DNA from: Prevotellaceae bacterium UBA6858
Lineage (GTDB): Bacteria; Bacteroidota; Bacteroidia; Bacteroidales; Bacteroidaceae
Length of the DNA: 16,362 nt
Assembly: GCA_002451695.1 (NCBI GenBank)
Contig: DKDC01000025.1
Coordinates: 24,139-40,500 of the forward strand
Reading direction: 5' to 3'
In this document: positions 6,406 through 13,421 of the stretch, piece by piece
Layout of the letters: each line of letters starts with the position of its first letter
Numbering within the stretch: position 1 is the stretch's first letter
Program-made: the position numbers and the translations under genes
The notes under the pieces: model-generated
Told to the model about the DNA's origin: nothing
Databases searched by the model: none
The model's input: the letters and a program-made list of their open reading frames with translations, nothing else

Positions 6406-8205
6406 ATGACGCGCATATTATATATACTGGTTCTTATAACGGCCCTGCCCTGCGCAATCCGCGCAAGCTTTGTCGAGGGCGGCAAGCGCGAGTTCCCCAT
6501 TTCGTGCAACGGCGTGCCGTGTGCGGTTGACAGCACAAACCGCGGGCTTTATTGCAGCGTGAAGCCCGGGGAGGGTGACTCCATAAAGCTTGTGTTCACG
6601 TCGGAAACCGTCCCCTACCTGCGCATAAACTACAAACGCTACAATATGGGCGACACCGTGAGGCTGCTCAACAGTATGCGCCGCACTTACAAGCTGTATA
6701 TCGGCGCGAAGATGCAGCTGTGGACGCTCTACATCACTACGCTGCCGATTGTGATGATAGAGGCTTCGGGCTATGAGCGCGATGTTTACCACCACGGCTA
6801 TCTGAATGTTATCGACCCTTGGAAGCGCACAAAAAACTCGGCGCTTTTCCGGCATTTCATCGGAGCGAGGATACGCGGGGCGCACACTGCGGGACTCGCC
6901 AAGAAACCTTACGCAATAAAGCTTTGGGACGCTAAGCGCGAGGGCAAGAATGTGAGCGTCCTCGGGCTTATGAAGGACGACAACCTCATACTTGACGCGA
7001 TGTACAACGACAAGGCGAGAATGAGGACAAGACTCTGCTTTGATTTGTGGAATCGAATCGACAGCATTCCCTATGAAGTTTCGGCGGGGCACTCGAAAGT
7101 GAACGGCACGCAGGGACGCTTTGTGGAAGTTTTCGTGGACGGGGCGTACAATGGGCTTTATTGCATCACCGACAAGATAAACCGCCGGAAGCTCGACCTT
7201 GTGAAAACCGAAAGCGACGCAGACGGCAAACTCACATTCCACGGTCTTTTGTACAAGGCCACAGGCTGGTCGAACGAAACGCAATTCAACAATGTTGACG
7301 ACAACGCAAACACTGCCAACACCCTATGGTGGCGCGAATGGGAGCAGAAATACCCCGACGACAGTGTGCAGATGGCAAACTGGTCTCCGCTGAAAAAACT
7401 TATAAAGTTTGCCGCCCCAGCCACAAACCCCAACAACACCAACTTCGCGTCGCTTCTGCGCAAGAAGTTCTACCAGCAGAACCTCACCAACTTCATGCTG
7501 TTCATAAACGTGCTGCACATAAACGACAACAACTGCAAGAACACCTACATCAGCTTCCGCGACATCGACACGCCATACGCAACCGCGCTGATAACGCCTT
7601 GGGATCTCGACGCGTCGTTAGGCAGAAACTGGGACGGAGGCATTCTTGACAGTTTCGGGTTTGGCGGGCAGGTTACCGCGTGCGGGCTTTTCAGGCGTCT
7701 GTTTGACGGCGGGCCGCATTATTACCGCGAGAATTTCCGCGACACATGGATAAGGCTCAAGAACAGCGTGCTTTCAACCGACAGCGTTAATGCCAGAATA
7801 CTCGCCTACAAAGACCTGCTTTACACTTCGGGGGCGTGGGGGCGCGAGATGGCACGCTGGCCAAATTCCACGGCAGGCATCGACAGCGAAACCGAATACA
7901 TGATGGACTGGTACGCACGCTCCGTGCACTACACCGACAGCGTTCTCGCCGACTTCCCGAGTGCGATAAACGATGTGAGGACAAATCCGTTCGGGGGCAT
8001 ATCTGTTGGCGTTGAAGGAGGGAGCATTGTCGTAAACAGCGAAGCCGGAACTGCGGGCATAGCCGTTTATTCGACGGATGGGGCTTTGCTGGAGAGCGAA
8101 ACCGCAGCAACGCCGTTCCGCAGCCGTCGGCTGGAAAACGGCATATACATTGTGAGCGTGAAGGCGGGGGACGCCACGCTGCGCAAAAAGGTTCTCATAA
8201 GATAG
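6406..8205 (+). CDS. Secreted CotH kinase family protein with C-terminal sorting-like domain
   Basis: This 599-residue protein has an N-terminal signal peptide (about residues 1-20). The middle is CotH-like. IRGAHTAGLAKKPYAIKLWD (157-175) corresponds to the nucleotide-binding region with the conserved KKPY. LILDAMYNDKARMRTRLCFDLW (194-215) follows, then VFVDGAYNGLYCITDKINRRKLDL (242-265) and the acidic PWDLD motif (Asp400 and Asp402) in TPWDLDASLGRNWDG. Known CotH kinases phosphorylate spore-coat or secreted proteins. Activity in Bacteroidota homologues is mostly untested. The last 70 residues (about 530-599) look like a beta-sandwich type A sorting domain of type IX secretion (GIAVYSTDGALLES, then ENGIYIVSVKAGDATLRKKVLIR). 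The glycine-rich part of the first motif is weak (GAHTAG), so kinase activity is uncertain. It starts 16 nt after the S41 protease, likely in the same transcript. Confidence 0.85.
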   Translation: MTRILYILVLITALPCAIRASFVEGGKREFPISCNGVPCAVDSTNRGLYCSVKPGEGDSIKLVFTSETVPYLRINYKRYNMGDTVRLLNSMRRTYKLYIGAKMQLWTLYITTLPIVMIEASGYERDVYHHGYLNVIDPWKRTKNSALFRHFIGARIRGAHTAGLAKKPYAIKLWDAKREGKNVSVLGLMKDDNLILDAMYNDKARMRTRLCFDLWNRIDSIPYEVSAGHSKVNGTQGRFVEVFVDGAYNGLYCITDKINRRKLDLVKTESDADGKLTFHGLLYKATGWSNETQFNNVDDNANTANTLWWREWEQKYPDDSVQMANWSPLKKLIKFAAPATNPNNTNFASLLRKKFYQQNLTNFMLFINVLHINDNNCKNTYISFRDIDTPYATALITPWDLDASLGRNWDGGILDSFGFGGQVTACGLFRRLFDGGPHYYRENFRDTWIRLKNSVLSTDSVNARILAYKDLLYTSGAWGREMARWPNSTAGIDSETEYMMDWYARSVHYTDSVLADFPSAINDVRTNPFGGISVGVEGGSIVVNSEAGTAGIAVYSTDGALLESETAATPFRSRRLENGIYIVSVKAGDATLRKKVLIR

Positions 8206-8209
8206 GCGT

Positions 8210-9451
8210 ATGGCTACAGCAATTCTCGCCCTCATCGCGGGCCTGCTGATAGGCTTCCTGATAAGCCACAGCCGCAGCTCCGCCAAAATTTCCGCCCTCA
8301 CCGTGGGGCGCGACATGGAGGCGCAAAGGGCAAAGACGCTCGAGGAACAATACAGCCGCAACCTCGAACTTTTGAAGGAGCGTCAAAGAGAGCAGCTTGA
8401 CGAGCAGATGAAGCTCATTACCGAGCAGTTGCGCACATCGTCCGAGGAAATCCTGGCAAGGAGGCAGGAACAGCTTTCTGCGTCAAACAAGGAGCAGCTT
8501 GCCGCAATCCTGAATCCGCTGAACGCAAACATAACGCAGATGAGAGAGGCTGTGGAGCACAGCAAGCTCGAGCAATCCAAAACAATGGCGAGTTTGCAGA
8601 CGGCGATAAACCACAGTTTCGAGCAGGCAAAGTCTGTTGGCGAGAGTGCAGACCGCCTTGCGTCGGCACTGACGGGCGAAAACAAAATACAGGGCAACTT
8701 CGGGGAACTCAAACTTAAGGAACTGCTCGACGGCATGGGTTTCACCGAAGGCTTGGAGTACGAAACGCAGCAGACACTCAGAGACGAAAAAGGCAACGTG
8801 CTGAAAGACGATGAGACCGGACGCAGGATGATTCCTGATGTCATACTCCATTTCCCCGACAGGCGCGACATGGTGATCGACTCCAAGATGTCGTTCAAGG
8901 CCTTTGAGGACTGCCAGAACGCCGACAACGAAAAGGCACGCGCCGAGGCGTTGAAACGCCACATAGCCTCCATGCGCAGCCACGTAAAGGAACTGAAGTC
9001 AAAGGACTACAGCAAGTTCATGCCCAAGGGTTCGGCGCGGTTGGATTTCGTTATAATGTACGTGTTCAGCGAGGGGGCGCTGCAGCTCGCGCTCTCTAAC
9101 GATGCCGCCCTGTGGCGCGATGCGTATAATGACGGTGTGCTTATAACCGGCTCGCAAAATATGTACGCCTTGCTTAGAATACTCGAAATAAGCTGGAAAC
9201 AGATGCGCCAGGCGGAAAACCAGGACAAGGTTATAGCCGTGGCGAACGAAATGGTGAGCCGTGTGCAGATGCTCTGCGAGAGGCTCAACAAGGCGGAGGC
9301 GTGCCTGAAGAAAACACAGGAGGCATTTGACGACGTGCGCACCATGGCGCAACCGTCGGGAAGGAGCATCACGTCCTCCGCAAACAAGCTAATCAAATTC
9401 GGCGCACAGAAAGACACCCGCCACGCCGCCCTCCCCTCCGCAGAGGAGTGA
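8210..9451 (+). CDS. rmuC: DNA recombination protein RmuC
   Basis: This 413-residue protein has an N-terminal membrane segment (residues about 2-19, AILALIAGLLIGFLIS). A long coiled-coil region (about 30-155, rich in Glu, Gln and Lys) is followed by the RmuC domain (about 155-385). Marks of the family are GENKIQGNFGELKLKELL, then RMIPDVILHFPDRRDMVIDSKMSF, which carries the PD-(D/E)XK-like acid and lysine residues (Asp210, Asp224, Lys226). RmuC limits recombination at short inverted repeats in E. coli. That is of interest here because the neighbouring intergenic DNA is full of short inverted repeats, though the link is only suggestive. The gene starts 4 nt after the CotH gene, so it is cotranscribed. 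The C-terminal 25 residues are weakly conserved and probably disordered. Confidence 0.93.
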   Translation: MATAILALIAGLLIGFLISHSRSSAKISALTVGRDMEAQRAKTLEEQYSRNLELLKERQREQLDEQMKLITEQLRTSSEEILARRQEQLSASNKEQLAAILNPLNANITQMREAVEHSKLEQSKTMASLQTAINHSFEQAKSVGESADRLASALTGENKIQGNFGELKLKELLDGMGFTEGLEYETQQTLRDEKGNVLKDDETGRRMIPDVILHFPDRRDMVIDSKMSFKAFEDCQNADNEKARAEALKRHIASMRSHVKELKSKDYSKFMPKGSARLDFVIMYVFSEGALQLALSNDAALWRDAYNDGVLITGSQNMYALLRILEISWKQMRQAENQDKVIAVANEMVSRVQMLCERLNKAEACLKKTQEAFDDVRTMAQPSGRSITSSANKLIKFGAQKDTRHAALPSAEE

Positions 9452-9506
9452 TTGCGCGGATGTTTTCGCACGTTTGCATACAAGGCGTGTGTAGTGTGCC
9501 GCGCAA
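9452..9506 (+). other. Imperfect long stem-loop just after rmuC
   Basis: TTGCGCGG (9452-9459) begins at the base after the rmuC stop, and its exact complement CCGCGCAA sits at 9499-9506. The inner 39 nt hold little further pairing (GCACG against CGTGT). No T-tract follows, only AAAAGCCC. It could be a 3'-end stabilising fold of the operon transcript, but it is not a standard terminator. Confidence 0.3.
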
Positions 9507-9534
9507 AAGCCCGATATTCAACAAACCAAAGAAT

Positions 9535-9693
9535 TGCGCCCATACAATTTCCGCAAAACCAAAGCCGCAAAAATTACACCGGACATGGGAAAAACTACAT
9601 AGGACGTAGAAAAAATTATGTCTGATGTAATTTGAATTATATCAGACATAATTTTTCCTGCATAGGACGTAGTTTTTCCGATGTCCCGCGTGG
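9535..9693 (-). repeat. Composite intergenic repeat IE-3, six-unit array with connector (inverted)
   Basis: This is the longest array. Units start at 9574, 9595, 9616, 9637, 9658 and 9679, exactly 21 bp apart. They read TTACACCGGACATGG, CTACATAGGACGTAG, TTATGTCTGATGTAA, TTATATCAGACATAA, CTGCATAGGACGTAG and CGATGTCCCGCGTGG. Spacers are 6 bp, mostly A or T tracts. On the left (9535-9573) the connector is present on the minus strand (TTTTTGCGGCTTTGGTTTTG), and its match to IE-2 runs on to TTGTATGGGCGC, where the REP stem is lost. The right end lacks the conserved GGTCTGAT terminus, so this copy seems truncated or diverged there. Units 1, 2, 4 and 5 point one way (GAC core), units 3 and 6 the other (GTC). 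Confidence 0.8.
9616..9656 (+). terminator. Hairpin with T-tract inside IE-3, possible terminator of the rmuC operon
   Basis: Units 3 and 4 of the array (9616-9630 and 9637-9651) are inverted copies differing at one position, which would be a G-U pair in RNA. The loop is TTTGAA and TTTTT (9652-9656) follows. This gives a 15-bp AT-rich stem with a U-tract for + strand transcripts. It is the best terminator candidate between rmuC and the next promoter, but weak by GC content. Confidence 0.42.
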
Positions 9694-9799
9694 CTTCATC
9701 TTGCAGGAATTTGGAGATAGTCCAAACGTTTTGCGGGGCGGCGTACTTAATTTCTGCAAAAAAGGCTGCAGGTTTTATAATGGCAAAGGATAAAATAAT

Positions 9800-9807
9800 T
9801 AACTTTG
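9800..9807 (+). promoter_or_regulatory. Predicted promoter -7 box for the Wza-Wzc pair
   Basis: TAACTTTG fits TAnnTTTG exactly and is followed by CA, as is common in Bacteroidales. No clear -33 TTG is present about 20 nt upstream, only a GGTTTTATAA stretch (9771-9780). Transcription should start near 9814, leaving a leader of about 57 nt that contains a tiny reading frame overlapping the lipoprotein start. Confidence 0.65.
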
Positions 9808-9824
9808 CATCTGAATATTCGTAA

Positions 9825-9878
9825 ATGACAAACATTTATCCTGCAAGGACAACAAACAGCAGTACTAAAAATGCATAG
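9825..9878 (+). CDS. Possible 17-residue leader peptide overlapping the Wza-type gene start
   Basis: An ATG at 9825, about 11 nt after the expected transcription start, opens a frame encoding MTNIYPARTTNSSTKNA. It ends with TAG at 9876-9878, 8 nt inside the lipoprotein gene, whose ATG is at 9871. Such an overlap could couple or compete with translation initiation of the lipoprotein. There is no clear Shine-Dalgarno for either start. The frame is short and may be chance. No run of regulatory codons is obvious, apart from Thr/Asn/Ser richness. Confidence 0.25.
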   Translation: MTNIYPARTTNSSTKNA

Positions 9879-10671
9879 ATTCACATTGCTCGCTTCTCTA
9901 CTATTGGTAATGGTATTGGGCACCTCGTGCGGTTCTAACAAATCGATGACTTATCTGCAAGGCGCGGACAAACTCTACGCCAACGGCGCGGATTTGGAAA
10001 ACAACTACACCCTCAACATCCAGCCGGATGACCAGCTGGCGATATACATAAGCTCGCAGGACGAGGAGCTTATGAAGCCGTTCACAAACCTGAAGCTGAT
10101 AGGCCAGCAGTCGGGAATGACGAGCGGCGGAAGCGGCAGCTACACATACTTTGTGGTTTCGAAAGACGGATATATCGACTTCCCGATTTTCGGTCGCGTG
10201 AAGGCTGCGGGGCTTACCGTGGCAAAGCTTTCGGAGAACCTGCAAAACAGAATGATAAGCGAGGGGCTTATCAAGGACGCCAAGGTTACGACAAAAATCA
10301 TGAGCTTCAAGGTTACGGTGCTGGGCGATGTGAAAAGCCCCGGAACGCAAAGCTACACAGGCGAAAGGCTCACGCTGCTTGAGGCGATAGGACGCTCGGG
10401 CGACCTGAACAGCTCGGCGATACGCAAGAAGGTGCTCGTGATACGCGAGGAGAACGGCCAGAGGCAGACTTTCAGGGTTGACCTCACGAAGCCCGAAAGC
10501 GTGTTCAACTCTCCGGCGTACTATATGCACCAGAACGACATTGTTTATGTGGAGTCGAACAAGTCGGTGAAGATAAAGGGAAGCTCCGGCTATCTCTACC
10601 TCAGCCTCACCGGCACACTGCTCGGTCTCGGCACGTCGATAGCGTCGCTCATCATAGCACTCACAAAATAA
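9871..10671 (+). CDS. Wza-type polysaccharide export outer-membrane lipoprotein
   Basis: This 266-residue lipoprotein precursor has the lipobox LGTSC, with acylated Cys20 after a short signal (MHRFTLLASLLLVMV). Residues about 45-145 form the polysaccharide export (Poly_export) domain (YTLNIQPDDQLAIYISSQDEEL, then KDGYIDFPIFGRVKAAGLTVAKL). About 146-232 form an SLBB-like domain (VTVLGDVKSPGTQSYTGERLTLLEAIGRSGDL, then MHQNDIVYVESN). The last 27 residues (GYLYLSLTGTLLGLGTSIASLIIALTK) are hydrophobic, corresponding to the amphipathic or membrane helix that lines the outer-membrane exit in Wza. It would form the outer-membrane channel for capsule or exopolysaccharide, partnering the inner-membrane Wzz/Wzc protein encoded 10 nt downstream. 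Start 9871 is fixed by the signal peptide. Confidence 0.93.
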   Translation: MHRFTLLASLLLVMVLGTSCGSNKSMTYLQGADKLYANGADLENNYTLNIQPDDQLAIYISSQDEELMKPFTNLKLIGQQSGMTSGGSGSYTYFVVSKDGYIDFPIFGRVKAAGLTVAKLSENLQNRMISEGLIKDAKVTTKIMSFKVTVLGDVKSPGTQSYTGERLTLLEAIGRSGDLNSSAIRKKVLVIREENGQRQTFRVDLTKPESVFNSPAYYMHQNDIVYVESNKSVKIKGSSGYLYLSLTGTLLGLGTSIASLIIALTK

Positions 10672-10681
10672 GGACGGCAGC

Positions 10682-13189
10682 ATGGAAAACCTCAACCCGC
10701 AACAGACAAACTCGTACATATCCCCCGAGGACGACAAGAGGAACGACCTGCTCCCGGTGGTGATGAAAACGCTGCACGTGTTTGCGGCAAACTGGAAATG
10801 GTTCCTGTTTTCCGCCGCAGTGTGCGTGCTGCTGGCGTATCTCTATCAGGCGAAACTCCCGCGCTGTTACGAGCGGTCGTCAACGATAGCCGTGAAGAAC
10901 AACGAGGGCAACAACTCGCGCAACGCCTCGGCGGCAATGGCTCTGAACGGCATCAGCGCAAACGGCGCACTGCAGGACGAGGCGTTCATACTCAAGTCGC
11001 ACAGGCTCATGCGCAAGGTGGCGCAAAGCCTGAACCTCGACATCGACTATTCAACAAACCTCGGTCTGAGAACATACTCCCTCTACAAGGAAAGCCCTGT
11101 TAAGGTAACTTTTTTCAAGCCCTATTCGCAGAGCGTGAGCTTTGACGTTGAAATAGAGTCAGACCAGAGCTTCCGCATACACAACATGAGCGTGGGCGGA
11201 AACCTGTCGGACTTTGACCAGACGGCATCTTACGGCAAGGCTATCGAGACCCCGGCGGGCGCGGTGCTTGTGGAGAAAAACAAGGCCACATTCGGCAAAT
11301 ATCTGAAGCGCACCGTTAGCGTTGGGCGCATAAGCAAGGAACAGGCAGCCATGAAGTTCACCGGCTGCATCAACGCCCAGGTGAAGGATCAGTCGAGCAA
11401 TCTTATCTTTGTGTATTGCCACGACACCAACGTCAAACGTGCCGACGACATCCTCGCAAGTCTGCTCGAGGCTTACAAGAACGACATTATCGAGAACAAG
11501 AACAAGCAGTCGATGAACGCCGACAAATTTCTCACGCAAAGGATTATGCTCATCGGAAATGACTTGAACAGCACAGAGAACCGCATGGCGTCGTTCAAAC
11601 AAAGCAACGATGTTATCGACTTCGACAAGAACGCCTCGATATACCTTGACCAGAGCAACCAGGCGCGCCAGCAGGTTATGCAGCTCGAAAGCGAGAAAAA
11701 CGTGGGTCTTTTCCTGCGCGACTACCTGCGCCAGCAAACCGACGGCAACTATGAGGTAATCCCCTCGCTTGGCGACATAGGCAATGCCGGGCTTTCGAGC
11801 GGGATAAGCCAGTACAACGAACTTGTGATGAACTACAACCGCCTTTCGGGCAATGCGGGACCCGCTTCGCCCGTTGTGCGCGACGCGCTCGAACGCCTCA
11901 AATCCACCCATTCCGTAATAACAAAGACGGTGGAGAACTACATAAGCACGATTAATGTAAAGCTGCGCCAGGCAAACGCCGTGCGCAGCAGCATAACCTC
12001 GAGCATATCCTCCGTTCCGCAAAAGCAGAAGTCGGCGGGCGACATAGAACGCCAGCGCAAGATTAAGGAAGACCTTTACGTCTATCTGCTCAACAAGCGC
12101 GAGGAGGTGGCTTTGCAGCTTGCCGTAACCGAGGCCAACGTAAACATAATCGAAACCCCCTACGGCTATGCCGCGCCAATTTATCCCAAGAGCGGCATGA
12201 TAATGCTCGCAGGGCTGGCAATTGGTCTTGCGATACCAACCGTGATATTGTGGCTCATGATAATGCTCGACACCAAGGTGCGCAGCCGCAAGGACATTGA
12301 GGACGGCTGCTCCGCGCCGATACTCGGCGACATACCTTTGTGGAAGGAAGAGAACGAGAACAACAAGTTCATCGACCGCTCACACGGAGGCATGAACTAC
12401 AACGCCGTCAGCGAGGCGTTCAGAATGCTGCGCTACAATCTCAACTTTATGAAAAAACGCTCCAAGGTGATGATGATAACCTCGTCAACGCCCGGCAGCG
12501 GAAAATCGTTCGTGTCGCGCAACCTTGCAATAATCCTCGGAATTGCCGGCAAGAAGGTGATACTTATCGACGGCGACATACGCAAGCGCACACAGTCGAA
12601 AATCATAAGCGGCCGTGAGGGACTTACCACCTACCTAAGCGACGAGACGTGCAACCTCGACGCGCTGATAAAGCCCAACGGCGTAGGGAAGAACGTTGAC
12701 TTCCTGCCGGCTGGCATAACCCCGCCCAACCCCACGGAGCTTCTTATGAGCCAGAGATTGGAGGAGCTGACCGACGAACTTAAGTCGCGCTACGATTACG
12801 TGATATACGACACAACTCCTGCAATTGCCGTTGCCGATGCCGGAATAATAAACCGCGTTACGGAGCTTACCCTCTACGTGGTGCGCATTGGCAATGAGGA
12901 CAAACGCTTCCTGGGCGAAATCGACAAGATGTACAAGAACAAGAAATTCCGCAACCTTGCCGTGATAATAAACGCAAGCGTCCGCAGCAAATACGGCTAT
13001 GGGTATGGCTACGGTTACGGCTATGGGTATGGCTACGGTTACGGCGACGAAAGTGGCAAAGGACACGGCAGCCGCAAGGCACATTCCTCAAAAAGCGCGA
13101 AAAATGCGGAGACTGTGCGCAAACCTGCCGCCGGCGACAACAGGATAGACGTGAACCAGCTCCGCGACGCCACCAAGGACGACAAATAA
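10682..13189 (+). CDS. Wzz/Wzc-type polysaccharide chain-length determinant and tyrosine autokinase
   Basis: This 835-residue inner-membrane protein begins with a Wzz domain (residues about 20-60 with a first membrane helix at 38-56). The periplasmic part contains coiled coils (about 275-480), and GDIERQRKIKEDLYVYLLNKREEVAL precedes the second membrane helix at about 505-528. The cytoplasmic BY-kinase domain (about 570-770) has Walker A TPGSGKS (603-609), Walker A' VILIDGDIRKR with Asp630 and Asp632, and Walker B YVIYDTTP (706-713). The tail from 771 holds nine Tyr alternating with Gly, then a basic Ser/Lys-rich stretch. In the family, trans-phosphorylation of the Tyr tail and its removal by a low-mass phosphatase drive octamer cycling and set polymer length. 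No phosphatase gene is adjacent. The upstream partner is the Wza-type lipoprotein. No glycosyltransferases follow, so the polymer is unknown. Confidence 0.93.
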   Translation: MENLNPQQTNSYISPEDDKRNDLLPVVMKTLHVFAANWKWFLFSAAVCVLLAYLYQAKLPRCYERSSTIAVKNNEGNNSRNASAAMALNGISANGALQDEAFILKSHRLMRKVAQSLNLDIDYSTNLGLRTYSLYKESPVKVTFFKPYSQSVSFDVEIESDQSFRIHNMSVGGNLSDFDQTASYGKAIETPAGAVLVEKNKATFGKYLKRTVSVGRISKEQAAMKFTGCINAQVKDQSSNLIFVYCHDTNVKRADDILASLLEAYKNDIIENKNKQSMNADKFLTQRIMLIGNDLNSTENRMASFKQSNDVIDFDKNASIYLDQSNQARQQVMQLESEKNVGLFLRDYLRQQTDGNYEVIPSLGDIGNAGLSSGISQYNELVMNYNRLSGNAGPASPVVRDALERLKSTHSVITKTVENYISTINVKLRQANAVRSSITSSISSVPQKQKSAGDIERQRKIKEDLYVYLLNKREEVALQLAVTEANVNIIETPYGYAAPIYPKSGMIMLAGLAIGLAIPTVILWLMIMLDTKVRSRKDIEDGCSAPILGDIPLWKEENENNKFIDRSHGGMNYNAVSEAFRMLRYNLNFMKKRSKVMMITSSTPGSGKSFVSRNLAIILGIAGKKVILIDGDIRKRTQSKIISGREGLTTYLSDETCNLDALIKPNGVGKNVDFLPAGITPPNPTELLMSQRLEELTDELKSRYDYVIYDTTPAIAVADAGIINRVTELTLYVVRIGNEDKRFLGEIDKMYKNKKFRNLAVIINASVRSKYGYGYGYGYGYGYGYGYGDESGKGHGSRKAHSSKSAKNAETVRKPAAGDNRIDVNQLRDATKDDK
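12995..13042 (+). repeat. Two perfect tandem 24-bp copies coding for Gly-Tyr pairs
   Basis: 12995-13018 and 13019-13042 are identical 24-bp units, each encoding four Gly-Tyr pairs with a fixed codon order (GGC TAT GGG TAT, then GGC TAC GGT TAC). Exact identity, including synonymous choices, shows recent tandem duplication. Copy-number change would stay in frame and add or remove four tyrosines of the kinase tail at a time. Confidence 0.92.
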
Positions 13190-13217
13190 GCGCAAAACGC
13201 GCAATCATAAAATTACG

Positions 13218-13258
13218 CCACCACAAGGACGCACAATAAAGTCCTTGCGGTGGTTTGC
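13218..13258 (+). terminator. Intrinsic terminator-like hairpin after the tyrosine kinase gene
   Basis: CCACCACAAGGAC (13218-13230) pairs with GTCCTTGCGGTGG (13241-13253) over 12 of 13 positions, with a 10-nt loop. TTTGCGTT follows. The stem is strong and begins 28 nt after the stop codon. The T-run is short, so termination may be partial. Confidence 0.65.
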
Positions 13259-13264
13259 GTTGTA

Positions 13265-13421
13265 TGGCGGTGTCTTCAAACGATAGTTCGTATGGCGTAT
13301 GCAATACGCCCCTACAAATGGCGCAAAACCAAAACAGGGGGAACAACTTCTGATGTAGTAAAAACTACATAGGACGTAGGAAAAATTATATCAGACATAA
13401 TCCAGACTACATCAGACCTTT
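13265..13421 (-). repeat. Composite intergenic repeat IE-4, four-unit array, connector and REP-like hairpin (inverted)
   Basis: In this copy the order is reversed. The tail (TTCAAACGATAG, the complement of the CGTTTGAA tail) is followed by the REP-like hairpin (13294-13312), then CCTACAAATGGCGCAAAACC, which is the complement of the IE-2 connector flank. The array has units starting at 13344, 13365, 13386 and 13407: CAACTTCTGATGTAG, CTACATAGGACGTAG, TTATATCAGACATAA and CTACATCAGACCTTT. It ends in the conserved terminus, here read as CAGACCTTTTTT (13413-13424). The pitch is exactly 21 bp. The spacer TCCAGA (13401-13406) is shared in complement with IE-5. Confidence 0.8.
13294..13313 (-). repeat. 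REP-like hairpin, copy 3 (inverted)
   Basis: GGCGTAT (13294-13300), loop GCA and ATACGCC (13304-13310) form a 7-bp stem. CCTACAAATGGCGC follows, the reverse complement of the flank of copy 2. The stem is one base pair shorter than the other copies because G is replaced by T at 13293. Confidence 0.75.

Noticed and set aside
9574..9693. CRISPR array
   Set aside because: The repeated units are only 15 bp, vary in sequence and orientation, and the spacers are 6-bp T/A tracts rather than unique 25-40 bp sequences. No cas genes are present.
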